Shown here: piece by piece, positions 19,392-29,744 of the stretch
Position numbering within the stretch: position 1 is the stretch's first letter
Layout: every line of letters begins with the position of its first letter
Origin: Flavobacterium luteum
GTDB taxonomy: Bacteria > Bacteroidota > Bacteroidia > Flavobacteriales > Flavobacteriaceae
Reading direction: 5' to 3'
DNA: 64,000 nt
Assembly (NCBI RefSeq): GCF_008806775.1
Contig: NZ_WAEM01000004.1
Coordinates: 62,001 to 126,000, forward strand
The notes under the pieces: model-generated
Told to the model about the DNA's origin: nothing
Database searches by the model: none
The model's input: the letters and a program-made list of their open reading frames with translations, nothing else
Translations under genes and position numbers: made by a program

Positions 19392-22300
19392 TTAAAAGGA
19401 AACCTTTACAGAAAAACCATATTTTCTAGAACTTGGACCATTTAAATAATCAAATCCTACACCATTTCCTACACCAGTTCCTGATGTATTAGGGTCAAAA
19501 TTAGCACCTTTAGGTGTATTTATTGCTCTGTAATATAAATTATTTCCAGAAACATTAAATGAAACAGAACTAAATGCGGTTTTCTCTAAAATTTTTGAAG
19601 GAATGGTATACCCAAATGAAACTTCTTGTAATCTAATAGTAGTTGCATCATAAATCTGTAATTCATTCGGTCCGAAAAGTACATTGCTAAAAAAGTAATC
19701 TGAATTATTAATTTGTACATTATTGGTTTGCCCTTGTTGATTTACTCCTGGTAAAATAAATGTACGTTCTCTATCAACAGTTTCTTCTATTAAACCTCTA
19801 CCTAACAATGTAGATATAGTGCTCGATAAAATATCTCCTCCTTTAGTGTAATTTACGGTAATTCCTAAATTAAAATTTTTATAAGTAAAAGTATTACCCA
19901 CATTCATTATCCAGTCAGGATTAGCATCTCCAATAATACCATCTACAGGGCTATCAATATAATTTCCTTCAGCATCAACAACAAACTGACCGTTTTCATC
20001 TCTAAGTATTTTACCACCAAAAATAGAAGTTAAAGGATAGCCAACTTCTGCTACATTCCCTAAATTTGAAAATCCAGAATAAATTACTCTTTCAGTATCT
20101 AATCCTAAATTAATTACTTCTGTATCATTTGTTGTAAAATTAATATTAGTGTCCCAATTAAACCCATTAGCTTCATTATTAATAATTGCCGCAGTAAGAT
20201 CTAACTCTAAACCTTTTCCATCTATTTGACCAACATTTGTTTTAGTCTGAAAATAACCAGTAGCAGGATCTAAAGGCCTATTTACTATTAAGTCTTTTGT
20301 AGTTCTTTTAAATAAAGATAAATCAATACCAAATCTGTTTTTAAAAAATTTTGTTTCTAAACCTACTTCATACTCTGTTAAAAGCTCAGGTTTTAAATTT
20401 GGGTTTCCTAAAACTTGACCTATTGCATTTGTAATAATATTTGTACCCGCTTCATCTTGATTATCTCTAACATCTAGTGTCAAAGTTGGCGAAACTGGAT
20501 AACCCCCAAAATCTCCAAAATTTGCTGATGTTCCAACTCCAAATCTAAGTTTTAAGAAATTAAGACCTTTATCAGAAGAAATATTTTCAAATGCGCTAGT
20601 AGGTATAAATGAAACGTTTGCACTTGGATAAAATTGAGATCTGTTTTCAGGAGAAAAATCGGATACCCAATCATTTCTACCTGAAAGTGTTAAATATAAA
20701 TAATTGTCGTATTCAAATTCTGTTTGAGCATACAAACCTACCAAGTTTCTATCGGCATAGCCTTCAATTGGTAAAGAATTTCTAAAGTTATAATGTCTTA
20801 AAACTCCAAATATTACTTGACCATCACTAGCTACACCATTACTTGCATTAACTTCATTTCTAGAGGTAGCTCCTAAATTATAATTTAAATTTAATTTATC
20901 AGAAAACAAATATTTACCGTTTAAAACTAAACTATGATCCCAAATGGTGTTGGTATTATTCCAAGTCTCATAAAATCCAGACGGTGTTCTTGTTCCAAAA
21001 CCATCATTTGTGTTTACACCCCCTTTGTTTTGAAAGCTAACATTGGCTTCGTTATAATTATCTAATCCAGCTCTATATAATACATTTAAATTAGAATTTA
21101 TTTCATAATTCAAGGATAAATTACCATAAGCTCTATTGGTTGATTGAGTTGTCCCTGAATTGTTAAGAGTCCAATAAGGATTCTGAATTGAATTATCCTG
21201 TCTGTAATAAGCACTACCGCCATCGGGTCTTTGGTATGGAAACCCTTGTAGATTAACGCTTCTAGGTGTAAACCATAAATCACCAAAGATAGATGATCCA
21301 GTACCTGTAGCTCCATTACCTTGGCTTAATGCTACAGGGGGAGACTTAAAGTCAGTTTTTGAATAATTAAGGGTTCCATTAATAGTAAATTTATTTGAAA
21401 GTTTGGCTCTACCACCCATAGACAAAGTATTTCTTACAACACCATTACCTGGAGTAAATCCTTCATCATCATTATGACCATAATTTAAGTTATATGAAGT
21501 GTTTCCATCATCAGATGTTCCTTTAATATTTACAGATAAATTCGAAATAACTCCTTTTCTAAAAAAATCTTTAACACTACTGTAAGGCTTATATTCATAT
21601 CTAACACCAGCAAGTTCAGGAAAGAGTTCTGAGATGTTTGAAGTTGAATAAGGATGAGCTACAGTTCCATCAGGAGCAAAAGCCGCACTATTTCCCCAGC
21701 CTGCAGCACCTTCTTTTTCAAAAGTGGGTCCCCAGTTACTAAAAGCCCATGAAAAGGCTTGGTCAAAACCACCTCCGTATTTGTTTTGATAATCAGGTAT
21801 TGAAGCTACTTCATTAATAAACAAAGAAGAGGCTACCGATATTTCACTTTTTTTATTGGATTTTTTAGAAGAACCAGATTTAGTGGTTATTAAAATAACC
21901 CCATTTCTACCTAAACTACCATATAAATTTGCAGCTGCCAGACCTTTTAAAACACTTACGCTTTCAATGTTGTTTGGGTCTAAATCTAAAAACCGACTAG
22001 AGCCATTGTTTCCATTTACAAAATCATTTCTGTCTCCTTGTCTCCCTGATGAATTTGTATCAGAACTAAATGGCACTCCATCTACTATAAATAATGCTTG
22101 GTTACTTCCTGAAAAGCTTTTTAATCCTCTAATCACTACATTCGTTCCAGAACCCGATAAGCCGTTTTGAGAAATGATACTCACTCCCGATGCTTTTCCG
22201 TTCAAAACCCTAGCTATGTCTCCGTCTGGCCGTTGTTCTAAGTCTTTAGATTTCACTTCGCTTACCGCATAACCCAAGCTTCGCTTTTCTCTTTTAATAC

Positions 22301-22628
22301 CTTGCGCAGTAACAACTACACCTTCTAATTGTACAGAGTCATCTTGCATCTTTACATTTAAGGTTGTAGAGGTAGCTGCGACTTCTTGTTTTTTCAAACC
22401 AAGAAAGCTAAAGACTAACACTTGTCCTTGGCTAGCAGCAATTTTAAATTTTCCGTCAAAATCGGTTTGCGTTCCGGTTTGCGTTCCTTTTACTAAGACA
22501 TTTACTCCGGGAATTGGTAGCCCACTTCCGTCGGTAACAACACCAGTTACAGTCCTGTCTTGCGCAAACGTAATTTGCGCTAATAACACTAAAAGAAGTG
22601 TTAAAAATCCATTAAACTTTAGTTTCAT
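19392..22628 (-). CDS. SusC/RagA-family TonB-linked outer-membrane transporter
   Basis: A 1078-residue TonB-dependent receptor. The signal peptide is FLTLLLVLLAQITFAQ. A carboxypeptidase-regulatory-like domain spans about 24-105 (VTGVVTDGSGLPIPGVNVLV). The plug is at about 115-240 with VVIRGLKSFSGSNQALFIVDG and NLYGSLGRNGVILITTKSG, the SusC signatures. The beta-barrel spans about 270-1078 and ends in a terminal Phe (YGFSVKVSF). It imports a large nutrient across the outer membrane with its SusD lid using TonB energy. No glycoside hydrolase, peptidase or regulator is encoded nearby, so the ligand is open. Confidence 0.93.
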   Translation of the reverse strand: MKLKFNGFLTLLLVLLAQITFAQDRTVTGVVTDGSGLPIPGVNVLVKGTQTGTQTDFDGKFKIAASQGQVLVFSFLGLKKQEVAATSTTLNVKMQDDSVQLEGVVVTAQGIKREKRSLGYAVSEVKSKDLEQRPDGDIARVLNGKASGVSIISQNGLSGSGTNVVIRGLKSFSGSNQALFIVDGVPFSSDTNSSGRQGDRNDFVNGNNGSSRFLDLDPNNIESVSVLKGLAAANLYGSLGRNGVILITTKSGSSKKSNKKSEISVASSLFINEVASIPDYQNKYGGGFDQAFSWAFSNWGPTFEKEGAAGWGNSAAFAPDGTVAHPYSTSNISELFPELAGVRYEYKPYSSVKDFFRKGVISNLSVNIKGTSDDGNTSYNLNYGHNDDEGFTPGNGVVRNTLSMGGRAKLSNKFTINGTLNYSKTDFKSPPVALSQGNGATGTGSSIFGDLWFTPRSVNLQGFPYQRPDGGSAYYRQDNSIQNPYWTLNNSGTTQSTNRAYGNLSLNYEINSNLNVLYRAGLDNYNEANVSFQNKGGVNTNDGFGTRTPSGFYETWNNTNTIWDHSLVLNGKYLFSDKLNLNYNLGATSRNEVNASNGVASDGQVIFGVLRHYNFRNSLPIEGYADRNLVGLYAQTEFEYDNYLYLTLSGRNDWVSDFSPENRSQFYPSANVSFIPTSAFENISSDKGLNFLKLRFGVGTSANFGDFGGYPVSPTLTLDVRDNQDEAGTNIITNAIGQVLGNPNLKPELLTEYEVGLETKFFKNRFGIDLSLFKRTTKDLIVNRPLDPATGYFQTKTNVGQIDGKGLELDLTAAIINNEANGFNWDTNINFTTNDTEVINLGLDTERVIYSGFSNLGNVAEVGYPLTSIFGGKILRDENGQFVVDAEGNYIDSPVDGIIGDANPDWIMNVGNTFTYKNFNLGITVNYTKGGDILSSTISTLLGRGLIEETVDRERTFILPGVNQQGQTNNVQINNSDYFFSNVLFGPNELQIYDATTIRLQEVSFGYTIPSKILEKTAFSSVSFNVSGNNLYYRAINTPKGANFDPNTSGTGVGNGVGFDYLNGPSSRKYGFSVKVSF

Positions 22629-22723
22629 TTTTGATTATTTTGAATTAGTTAATCAAAAGTCCTAATTATTTGTTAAGTTTCCTAATATTTTTTAGATTTT
22701 TTATCCAGTATTAACACATAAAA

Positions 22724-24391
22724 TTAGAAATTTGTTTTAAAACTAACATGAACTATTGAGTTGGAGCTTTTTATGGTTTGCTCTTTTTTACTTCCATTGG
22801 CATAAATCAAATTGATTAATCCGTTTTTTGTAAGAATTCCTAAGCCCATTCCCAGACTTAGAAGATTTTCGTTGGTATTGCTAGTCTGATCTTTGTAGTA
22901 GCCATAATCAATTATAGAATGTATATATAGGCTTGGGCTAATTGTATATCGATATTCAGTTAAAATTGAAGTAAATAAATTTCCTTGTAAGCTGTTTTCA
23001 TTAAATCCACGTATCGAATTAACTCCTCCAAATCGATACAATTCATTAATAATATATTTATTGCTTTCTAGATAATAATTTTGACTTTTAATATTGATGC
23101 TGTTTTTATTATTCAAATAAAAATTGTGTTTTAAATCTATTGCAGTAAACACTTGTTTATTGTTGTTTAAACTCGAATTTCTTGAGCCAATGCCAATTTT
23201 GATATTAATTTTTGTTTTTTCTGGAAACATAAAATAATCATTTTTAAAAGCTGAATACTCAAAGTTCCCTGTTACAAATGTGTTGCTAAAATCGCTTATG
23301 CTAGAATTATTTTGGTTTAGAATGTCACTTGATTCAGTAGATTGATACCCAATATAGGTTCGAGTATTGTAATTAAAGAAATAACCCAAATCAATGGCGG
23401 TCTTTGTGTTTTGAAAAGTACTGTCTTGTCTAAAAATATTAAGTTGAGCCTTTAGTCCAAAAGGGCTTTTAAAAATATAAGGAAGTGTTATAGAAGTGTT
23501 AAACGTTTTTTGATCATTTCCGTCACTTTTCCAAAATAAAGAAAACTGTTCTCCGGAATTTAAGGCATTGTTTAAGTTTAAATCTAAATAACCATTTAAT
23601 AGGACTTTATTTGAATTGTCATTAGAAAATCCTATAAATCCATCAAATGTATTCGATTTCGCCTTTTCGAGATAGACATAAATTTTTGTAGAATCTTTTT
23701 CAAAAAGTATTTCTGGATATTTGAGTTGTTTTACAAATCTAAATTTTTCAAAATCAGTGTAAATGCTTTTTAGATTTTCTTGATTGAATGTATTATTTTT
23801 ATTGGCACGTTTTATGTTTTTAAGATGCCCTTTAGGAAATGCCTCATAACCTCTAATAACAATATCATTCAATTGTCGCTGTTTTTCTAGTGCAATTTGT
23901 AAATCAGCGCTCAAATAATCGTTTGTTTTTTTAATATTAATGAGTTTTAACTTAGCAAGAGCAAATCCCTTTCGTTCTAGTGTGTTTAAGGTTTTTTTTA
24001 AAAACGTCTCGATTTCATTAAACGGAATAATTAAAGTATCTTTTTTGGAGTCAAAAAGCGAAGCCAAATTAAGCGAAATAGTTTTACCTATATATATGTG
24101 TATAAAGTCTGTCTTTTTGCCTAAACTAAAATTCCATAAAAAAGTGCTATCGTTAGGTTTTGTAGTTTCTAGGACATGATTTTCAATGTAGCCGTTTTGA
24201 GTTAGTTTTTCTGATAGTTGATTTACTTCATCAACAATCGATTTACCATTTTCGTGTTTTGACTTGTAACCCATTGAGTCAATAATTTTTTTTTCGGCTT
24301 CAATCTTTGTTGCAATTAGTAAATGCAGTTTTTGTGCAGAAGCATCAATGCTAAGGCAGAAGATTAAAAATATAAAAGCTGTTTTATTCAA
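22724..24391 (-). CDS. Omp85/BamA-superfamily outer-membrane protein
   Basis: A 555-residue outer-membrane protein with signal peptide FIFLIFCLSIDASAQ. Residues about 80-260 look like POTRA modules (IETFLKKTLNTLERKGFALAKL, VIRGYEAFPKGHL). The rest is a 16-strand-like beta-barrel with the Omp85 motif GGVNSIRGFNEN at about 460-471 (the conserved RGF) and a terminal Phe (HVSFKTNF). It is shorter than BamA (about 800 residues), so a specialised translocase or insertase (TamA- or FhaC-like) is more likely. It lies 95 bp upstream of susC on the same strand and diverges from rpsL. The client is unknown. Confidence 0.75.
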   Translation of the reverse strand: MNKTAFIFLIFCLSIDASAQKLHLLIATKIEAEKKIIDSMGYKSKHENGKSIVDEVNQLSEKLTQNGYIENHVLETTKPNDSTFLWNFSLGKKTDFIHIYIGKTISLNLASLFDSKKDTLIIPFNEIETFLKKTLNTLERKGFALAKLKLINIKKTNDYLSADLQIALEKQRQLNDIVIRGYEAFPKGHLKNIKRANKNNTFNQENLKSIYTDFEKFRFVKQLKYPEILFEKDSTKIYVYLEKAKSNTFDGFIGFSNDNSNKVLLNGYLDLNLNNALNSGEQFSLFWKSDGNDQKTFNTSITLPYIFKSPFGLKAQLNIFRQDSTFQNTKTAIDLGYFFNYNTRTYIGYQSTESSDILNQNNSSISDFSNTFVTGNFEYSAFKNDYFMFPEKTKINIKIGIGSRNSSLNNNKQVFTAIDLKHNFYLNNKNSINIKSQNYYLESNKYIINELYRFGGVNSIRGFNENSLQGNLFTSILTEYRYTISPSLYIHSIIDYGYYKDQTSNTNENLLSLGMGLGILTKNGLINLIYANGSKKEQTIKSSNSIVHVSFKTNF

Positions 24392-24579
24392 AAGAAATCT
24401 AAGTTTTGATAAAAGTAACGCAAAAAAAGTTCAAATAATATAAAAATATTTTTCAAAAAATCGGAATATGAATTAAGGTTCTGGTATTTTAAATATTTTA
24501 TTCTCTTCTTCATAAATGCTGCTTTGTATTGTATTAAAAGACAAATATTTAATTCGAATAAAAATTAATTAATTATGGT

Positions 24580-24609
24580 TTGTTTCATTAAAAATAATTA
24601 CTACATTTG
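24580..24609 (+). promoter_or_regulatory. Promoter of the ribosomal-protein cluster
   Basis: TTG at 24580-24582, a 19-nt spacer and TACATTTG at 24602-24609 match the Bacteroidota housekeeping promoter TTG-N19-TAnnTTTG. Transcription should begin near 24615, leaving a leader of about 50 nt that includes a small CCCG/CGGG hairpin (24614-24628). Confidence 0.8.
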
Positions 24610-24662
24610 CAACCCCGTAAAAAGCGGGAAATTTAATATATAAGTAATTTTTAGTATTAATT

Positions 24663-25046
24663 ATGCCAACAATTCAACAATTAGTAAGAACAGGAAGAAC
24701 TCAGATAACTAAGAAGAGTAAATCGGTTGCTTTAGATTCTTGTCCTCAACGAAGAGGTGTTTGTACGCGTGTTTACACTACAACTCCAAAAAAACCAAAC
24801 TCAGCCATGCGTAAAGTAGCGCGTGTACGTTTGACTAATGGAAATGAAGTAAATGCCTACATCCCTGGAGAAGGACACAATCTACAAGAGCACTCGATAG
24901 TATTAGTTAGGGGTGGAAGGGTAAAAGATTTGCCAGGAGTAAGATACCACATTGTGCGTGGTGCGCTTGATACATCAGGTGTGGCGGGAAGAACACAAAG
25001 AAGATCTAAGTACGGAGCAAAACGACCTAAAGAAGCAAAAAAGTAA
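24663..25046 (+). CDS. rpsL: 30S ribosomal protein S12
   Basis: A 127-residue S12 with the universal segments [20 protein letters not shown] and [20 protein letters not shown], and a basic C-terminus ([12 protein letters not shown]). It sits at the decoding centre and takes part in tRNA selection. The Lys positions linked to streptomycin resistance in KKPNS and VKDLP carry the sensitive residues. First gene of the str-S10-spc-alpha cluster, behind a clear promoter. Confidence 0.98.
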
Positions 25047-25055
25047 ATTGAAACG

Positions 25056-25123
25056 TTAGAAGCTAGGTGTTAGTAGTGGATGTTCGCATCACAACTTTTG
25101 ACACGTAACGGATAACTTTCTAA
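25056..25123 (+). promoter_or_regulatory. Structured spacer before rpsG (candidate S7 leader)
   Basis: The rpsL-rpsG spacer can fold into nested helices. The outer arms are TTAGAAG (25056-25062) with CTTTCTAA (25116-25123). A middle GTGTTA (25067-25072) pairs with TGACAC (25099-25104), one wobble. An inner GTGgATG (25076-25082) pairs with CATCAC (25087-25092), closed by a TTCG tetraloop (25083-25086). In E. coli, S7 binds the rpsL-rpsG spacer to control translation; the same place suggests the same role here, untested. Confidence 0.5.
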
Positions 25124-25134
25124 AACAAAAAGAC

Positions 25135-25611
25135 ATGAGAAAAAGAGCGGCAAAGAAAAGACCACTTTTACCAGATCCAAGGTTTAATGACCAATTGGTG
25201 ACACGTTTTGTAAACAACTTAATGTGGGACGGTAAAAAATCAACAGCTTTCACAGTGTTTTACGATGCAATGGATATCGTAGAAGCTAAGAAACAAGATG
25301 CAGAAAAATCTTCTGTAGAAATTTGGAAAGATGCACTAACTAATGTTATGCCTCACGTAGAAGTGCGTAGTCGTAGAGTAGGTGGAGCAACATTTCAAAT
25401 TCCTATGCAAATTCGTCCAGATAGAAAAATTTCTATGGCGATGAAATGGATGATTCTTTATGCAAGAAGAAGAAATGAGAAATCAATGGCTCAAAAGTTA
25501 GCTTCAGAAGTTTTAGCTGCGGCTAAAGAAGAGGGAGCAGCGGTTAAGAAAAGAATGGATACTCACAAAATGGCAGAAGCTAACAAAGCATTCTCTCACT
25601 TTAGATTTTAA
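25135..25611 (+). CDS. rpsG: 30S ribosomal protein S7
   Basis: A 158-residue S7 with [17 protein letters not shown] at the start and the conserved [19 protein letters not shown] and [11 protein letters not shown]. It binds the 3' major domain of 16S rRNA and nucleates assembly of the 30S head. An 88-bp spacer with internal folding separates it from rpsL; fusA follows 10 bp after the stop. Confidence 0.98.
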   Translation: MRKRAAKKRPLLPDPRFNDQLVTRFVNNLMWDGKKSTAFTVFYDAMDIVEAKKQDAEKSSVEIWKDALTNVMPHVEVRSRRVGGATFQIPMQIRPDRKISMAMKWMILYARRRNEKSMAQKLASEVLAAAKEEGAAVKKRMDTHKMAEANKAFSHFRF

Positions 25612-25621
25612 TTCTTAAGAA

Positions 25622-27778
25622 ATGGCTAGAGATCTTAAATACACAAGAAACATAGGAATTGCTGCTCATATTGATGCTGGTAAAACAACAACAACTGAGC
25701 GTATATTATTCTATACCGGAAAATCACACAAAATTGGTGAAGTACACGATGGTGCTGCAACAATGGACTGGATGGCACAAGAGCAAGAAAGAGGTATAAC
25801 TATTACTTCTGCGGCTACAACTTGTGAATGGAATTTTCCAACAACACAAGGTAAAATTTTACCTGAAACTTTACCGTATCACTTTAATATTATCGATACT
25901 CCAGGACACGTCGACTTTACAGTTGAAGTAAACCGTTCTTTGCGTGTACTTGATGGTTTGGTTTTCTTATTTAGTGCTGTTGATGGTGTTGAGCCGCAAT
26001 CAGAAACTAACTGGAGATTGGCAGATCAATACAGAGTGCCACGTATAGGTTTCGTTAATAAAATGGACAGACAAGGATCGAACTTTTTGATGGTATGTCA
26101 ACAAGTACGAGATATGTTAAAGTCAAATGCAGTTGCAATCACTTTGCCAATTGGTGAAGAAAATGATTTCAAAGGTGTTGTAGATTTAGTAAGAAATCAG
26201 GCTATTGTTTGGGATGATGCGGGTATGGGAGCAACTTATGAAGTTGTACCAATTCCTGAAGATATGCTTGATGAAGTGAAAGAATACAGATCAATTCTTA
26301 TTGAAGCAGTTGCTGATTATGATGAGAATTTGTTGGAGAAATTCATGGAAGACGAAAGTACTATTACTGAAGAGGAAATTAACATTGCTCTAAGAGCAGC
26401 TGTTATGGACATGGCTATTATTCCAATGATTGCCGGTTCTTCTTTTAAAAATAAAGGAGTGCAATTCATGTTAGATGCAGTTTGTAAGTATTTGCCATCT
26501 CCAATGGATAAAGCGGGTATTGAAGGAATTCATCCTGATGATGTTGATTTATTGGAAGAGGATCAAACTAAAATTTTGCGTAAGCCAGATGTTAAAGAAC
26601 CATTCGCTGCTTTAGCATTCAAGATTGCTACTGATCCATTCGTGGGTCGTCTAGCTTTCTTCCGTGCCTATTCAGGACGTTTAGATGCTGGTTCTTATGT
26701 TTTGAACACTCGTTCAGGGAATAAAGAAAGAATATCTCGTATATACCAAATGCATGCTAACAAACAAAATCCTATAGATTATATCGAAGCGGGTGATATT
26801 GGTGCGGCAGTTGGATTTAAAGACATAAAGACTGGAGATACATTGTGTGATGAAAAAAACCCAATTATTTTGGAATCAATGAAATTCCCAGCACCAGTAA
26901 TTGGTATCGCTATTGAGCCAAAAACTAAAGCTGACGTAGATAAAATGGGTATGGCTTTAGCCAAATTAGCTGAAGAAGATCCAACATTTACGGTAAGAAC
27001 TGACGAAGCTTCAGGACAAACTATTATCTCAGGAATGGGTGAGTTGCACTTAGATATTCTTGTTGATAGAATGCGTCGTGAATTTAAAGTTGAAGTAAAC
27101 CAAGGGGAGCCTCAAGTTGAATACAAGGAAGCGTTTACTAAAAAAGCACAACACAGAGAAACATACAAAAAACAATCAGGTGGTCGTGGTAAATTCGGTG
27201 ATATCGTATTTATTCTTGAGCCAGCAGATGAAGTTGATGGTAAGCAAGTAGCTGGATTACAATTTGTTAATGCAGTAAAAGGCGGTAACGTTCCTAAAGA
27301 ATATATCCCATCTGTAGAAAAAGGTTTTCGTGAAGCTATGAAACAAGGTCCTTTAGCAGGATACCAAGTCGATAGTTTAAAAGTAACTTTATTGGATGGA
27401 TCTTTTCACCCTGTCGATTCTGACGCACTTTCATTTGAACTTGCTGCAAGAATGGGGTATAGAGAAGTAGCAAAAGCGGCTGGCGCTATTGTTTTGGAAC
27501 CTATCATGAAAATGGAAGTGATTACACCTGAAGAAAACATGGGAGATATCGTTGGTGATATTAACCGTCGTAGAGGTCAGGTAAATGACATGGGAGACAG
27601 AGCAGGTGCTAAAACTATTAAAGCCGATGTGCCATTATCAGAAATGTTTGGTTATGTAACAACATTAAGAACATTGTCTTCTGGTAGAGCAACTTCAACA
27701 ATGGAGTTCTCACACTATGCAGAAACACCTGCTAATATTTCAGAAGCAGTTATCAAAAAAGCAAAAGGAAACGCTTAA
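25622..27778 (+). CDS. fusA: Translation elongation factor G
   Basis: A 718-residue GTPase that drives ribosomal translocation. The G1 P-loop is [12 protein letters not shown] at about 17-28, the switch-I region is [12 protein letters not shown]3 is DTPGHVD, and G4 is NKMD. Domain IV includes [10 protein letters not shown], and domain V ends in [14 protein letters not shown]-like sequence. It lies between rpsG and rpsJ; no tuf gene intervenes, unlike in many proteobacteria. Residues near the fusidic-acid site look ordinary. Confidence 0.98.
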   Translation: MARDLKYTRNIGIAAHIDAGKTTTTERILFYTGKSHKIGEVHDGAATMDWMAQEQERGITITSAATTCEWNFPTTQGKILPETLPYHFNIIDTPGHVDFTVEVNRSLRVLDGLVFLFSAVDGVEPQSETNWRLADQYRVPRIGFVNKMDRQGSNFLMVCQQVRDMLKSNAVAITLPIGEENDFKGVVDLVRNQAIVWDDAGMGATYEVVPIPEDMLDEVKEYRSILIEAVADYDENLLEKFMEDESTITEEEINIALRAAVMDMAIIPMIAGSSFKNKGVQFMLDAVCKYLPSPMDKAGIEGIHPDDVDLLEEDQTKILRKPDVKEPFAALAFKIATDPFVGRLAFFRAYSGRLDAGSYVLNTRSGNKERISRIYQMHANKQNPIDYIEAGDIGAAVGFKDIKTGDTLCDEKNPIILESMKFPAPVIGIAIEPKTKADVDKMGMALAKLAEEDPTFTVRTDEASGQTIISGMGELHLDILVDRMRREFKVEVNQGEPQVEYKEAFTKKAQHRETYKKQSGGRGKFGDIVFILEPADEVDGKQVAGLQFVNAVKGGNVPKEYIPSVEKGFREAMKQGPLAGYQVDSLKVTLLDGSFHPVDSDALSFELAARMGYREVAKAAGAIVLEPIMKMEVITPEENMGDIVGDINRRRGQVNDMGDRAGAKTIKADVPLSEMFGYVTTLRTLSSGRATSTMEFSHYAETPANISEAVIKKAKGNA

Positions 27779-27789
27779 TTCTAAAGAAA

Positions 27790-28095
27790 ATGAGTCAAAA
27801 AATCAGAATAAAATTAAAATCTTACGATCACATGTTGGTAGATAAGTCTGCTGAAAAGATTGTAAAAACTGTAAAAAGTACAGGTGCAGTAGTAACAGGA
27901 CCAATTCCTTTACCTACTCATAAAAAACTTTTCACCGTTTTACGTTCTCCGCACGTTAATAAAAAAGCAAGAGAGCAATTTGAAGTAATGTCATATAAGA
28001 GATTAATCGACATTTACTCTTCTTCTTCAAAAACTATCGATGCCCTAATGAAATTAGAGTTGCCAAGCGGTGTTGAAGTAGAAATTAAAGTATAA
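27790..28095 (+). CDS. rpsJ: 30S ribosomal protein S10
   Basis: A 101-residue S10 with [29 protein letters not shown] and the [14 protein letters not shown] loop. It is part of the 30S head and can also bind NusB in antitermination. It follows fusA by 11 bp, so the str and S10 operons are fused here. A 98-bp structured spacer follows before rplC. Confidence 0.98.
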   Translation: MSQKIRIKLKSYDHMLVDKSAEKIVKTVKSTGAVVTGPIPLPTHKKLFTVLRSPHVNKKAREQFEVMSYKRLIDIYSSSSKTIDALMKLELPSGVEVEIKV

Positions 28096-28117
28096 TTTCC
28101 AGTGTTATAGAAACTTT

Positions 28118-28166
28118 GTATTAAGTATAAGATTAGTCTTAATACTTAATACATTAATCTTAATAC
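28118..28166 (+). promoter_or_regulatory. Hairpin and heptamer repeats before rplC (candidate L4/L3 leader)
   Basis: GTATTAAGTATAAGA (28118-28132) is nearly complementary to TCTTAATACTTAATAC (28137-28152), giving about 15 bp with one bulge and a TTAG loop. The heptamer TTAATAC occurs three times (28139, 28146 and 28160), so the third copy could form an alternative pairing. There is no U-run after the stem, so a simple terminator is unlikely. It lies in the only long spacer of the S10 section, before rplC-rplD. Confidence 0.5.
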
Positions 28167-28193
28167 AATTTTAATAATCAATAAATAATAATT

Positions 28194-28808
28194 ATGTCTG
28201 GGTTAATTGGTAGAAAAATCGGCATGACTAGCATTTTCGACGAAAACGGGAAGAATATTCCTTGTACAGTAATCGAAGCTGGGCCATGTGTTGTTACCCA
28301 AGTCAGAACCAAAGCGGTCGACGGGTATGAAGCGTTGCAACTTGGTTTCGATGACAAAAACGAGAAACATTCCACGCAAGCGGCCGTAGGTCACTTTAAA
28401 AAAGCAGGAACTGTAGCTAAGAAAAAAGTCGTTGAATTCCAATTTGAAAACGAGTACAAATTAGGAGAGGTATTAACAGTTGATGTTTTTACTGAAGGAG
28501 AATTTGTAGATGTTCAAGGAGTTTCTAAAGGGAAAGGTTTTCAAGGAGTTGTAAAACGTCACGGTTTTGGTGGTGTTGGACAAGCAACTCATGGTCAACA
28601 CAACCGTTTAAGAGCGCCGGGTTCTGTAGGAGCTTCTTCTTATCCTTCTAGAGTATTCAAAGGAATGCGTATGGCTGGAAGAATGGGAGGAGATAATGTA
28701 AAAGTACAAAATCTTAGAGTTTTAAAAGTAGTGGCTGATAAGAACCTACTTGTTATTAAAGGATGTATTCCTGGATGTAAAAACTCTTATGTAATCATTC
28801 AGAAGTAA
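28194..28808 (+). CDS. rplC: 50S ribosomal protein L3
   Basis: A 204-residue L3 with [20 protein letters not shown] at the start, the central [15 protein letters not shown] loop that reaches toward the peptidyl-transferase centre, and the Gln of [15 protein letters not shown], the residue methylated by PrmB in E. coli. The stop overlaps the rplD start (TAATG), implying translational coupling. Confidence 0.98.
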   Translation: MSGLIGRKIGMTSIFDENGKNIPCTVIEAGPCVVTQVRTKAVDGYEALQLGFDDKNEKHSTQAAVGHFKKAGTVAKKKVVEFQFENEYKLGEVLTVDVFTEGEFVDVQGVSKGKGFQGVVKRHGFGGVGQATHGQHNRLRAPGSVGASSYPSRVFKGMRMAGRMGGDNVKVQNLRVLKVVADKNLLVIKGCIPGCKNSYVIIQK

Positions 28809-29437
28809 TGGAAGTAAAAGTTTTAGATAAAACCGGAAAAGATACTGGCAGAAAAGTACAACTTTCTGATGCAGTATATGGAATTGAGCCAAATAATCAC
28901 GCAGTATACCTTGATGTAAAGCAATATCTTGCAAATCAAAGACAAGGAACGCACAAAGCTAAAGAAAGAGCTGAAGTAGCGGGAAGTACACGTAAGATTA
29001 AAAAACAAAAAGGGACAGGTACTGCTCGTGCGGGTAGTGCGAAAAACCCTTTGTTTAAAGGTGGTGGAACTGTTTTTGGACCACGTCCAAGAAGTTATTC
29101 ATTCAAATTGAATAAAAACTTGAAACGTTTGGCTAGAAAATCAGCTTTCTCAATTAAAGCTAAAGAATCAAATATTATTGTAGTAGAAGATTTCAATTTT
29201 GAAACACCAAATACTAAGAATTTTATCTCTGTTTTGAAGGCTTTAGGATTAGAAAGTAAAAAATCTTTATTTGTGTTGGGAGAGTCAAATAAAAATGTAT
29301 ATTTGTCCTCACGCAATTTAAAGGGCTCTAGCGTGGTAAGTAACTTAGAATTAAGCACTTACGCTATTTTAAATGCTAATAATTTAGTTCTTTTAGAAAG
29401 CTCTTTAGAAGGAATTGAAGATAATTTAAGTAAATAA
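28808..29437 (+). CDS. rplD: 50S ribosomal protein L4
   Basis: A 209-residue L4. The long loop KQKGTGTARAGSAKNPLFKGG at about 70-90 lines the exit tunnel. The C-terminal Rossmann-like part includes SKKSLFVLGESNKNVYLSSR. In E. coli, L4 represses its own operon; here the structured spacer before rplC could serve that role. It overlaps rplC by one base. Confidence 0.97.
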   Translation: MEVKVLDKTGKDTGRKVQLSDAVYGIEPNNHAVYLDVKQYLANQRQGTHKAKERAEVAGSTRKIKKQKGTGTARAGSAKNPLFKGGGTVFGPRPRSYSFKLNKNLKRLARKSAFSIKAKESNIIVVEDFNFETPNTKNFISVLKALGLESKKSLFVLGESNKNVYLSSRNLKGSSVVSNLELSTYAILNANNLVLLESSLEGIEDNLSK

Positions 29438-29444
29438 TAGGAAT

Positions 29445-29735
29445 ATGAGCATTATAATCAAGCCTATAGTAACAGAAAAAGTAACCAAGCAAAGTGAAGT
29501 TTTAAATCAATTTGGTTTCGTTGTGGATAGAAAAGCAAATAAAGTACAAATTAAGAAAGCTGTTGAGGCTGCTTATGGAGTAACTATTTTGAGTGTAAAC
29601 ACAATGAATGTTAGACCAGATAGAACTACAAAATACACTAAAAGTGGTTTAATAAGTGGAAAGACAAATGCTTATAAAAAAGCAATTGTACAAGTACAAG
29701 AAGGAGAAACAATAGATTTTTACAACAATATCTAG
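29445..29735 (+). CDS. rplW: 50S ribosomal protein L23
   Basis: A 96-residue L23 with IIKPIVTEKVTKQSEVLNQF and FVVDRKANKVQIKKAVEAAY. It sits at the tunnel exit and docks trigger factor and the signal-recognition particle. It lies 7 bp after rplD. Confidence 0.97.
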   Translation: MSIIIKPIVTEKVTKQSEVLNQFGFVVDRKANKVQIKKAVEAAYGVTILSVNTMNVRPDRTTKYTKSGLISGKTNAYKKAIVQVQEGETIDFYNNI

Positions 29736-29744
29736 AATATAAAG

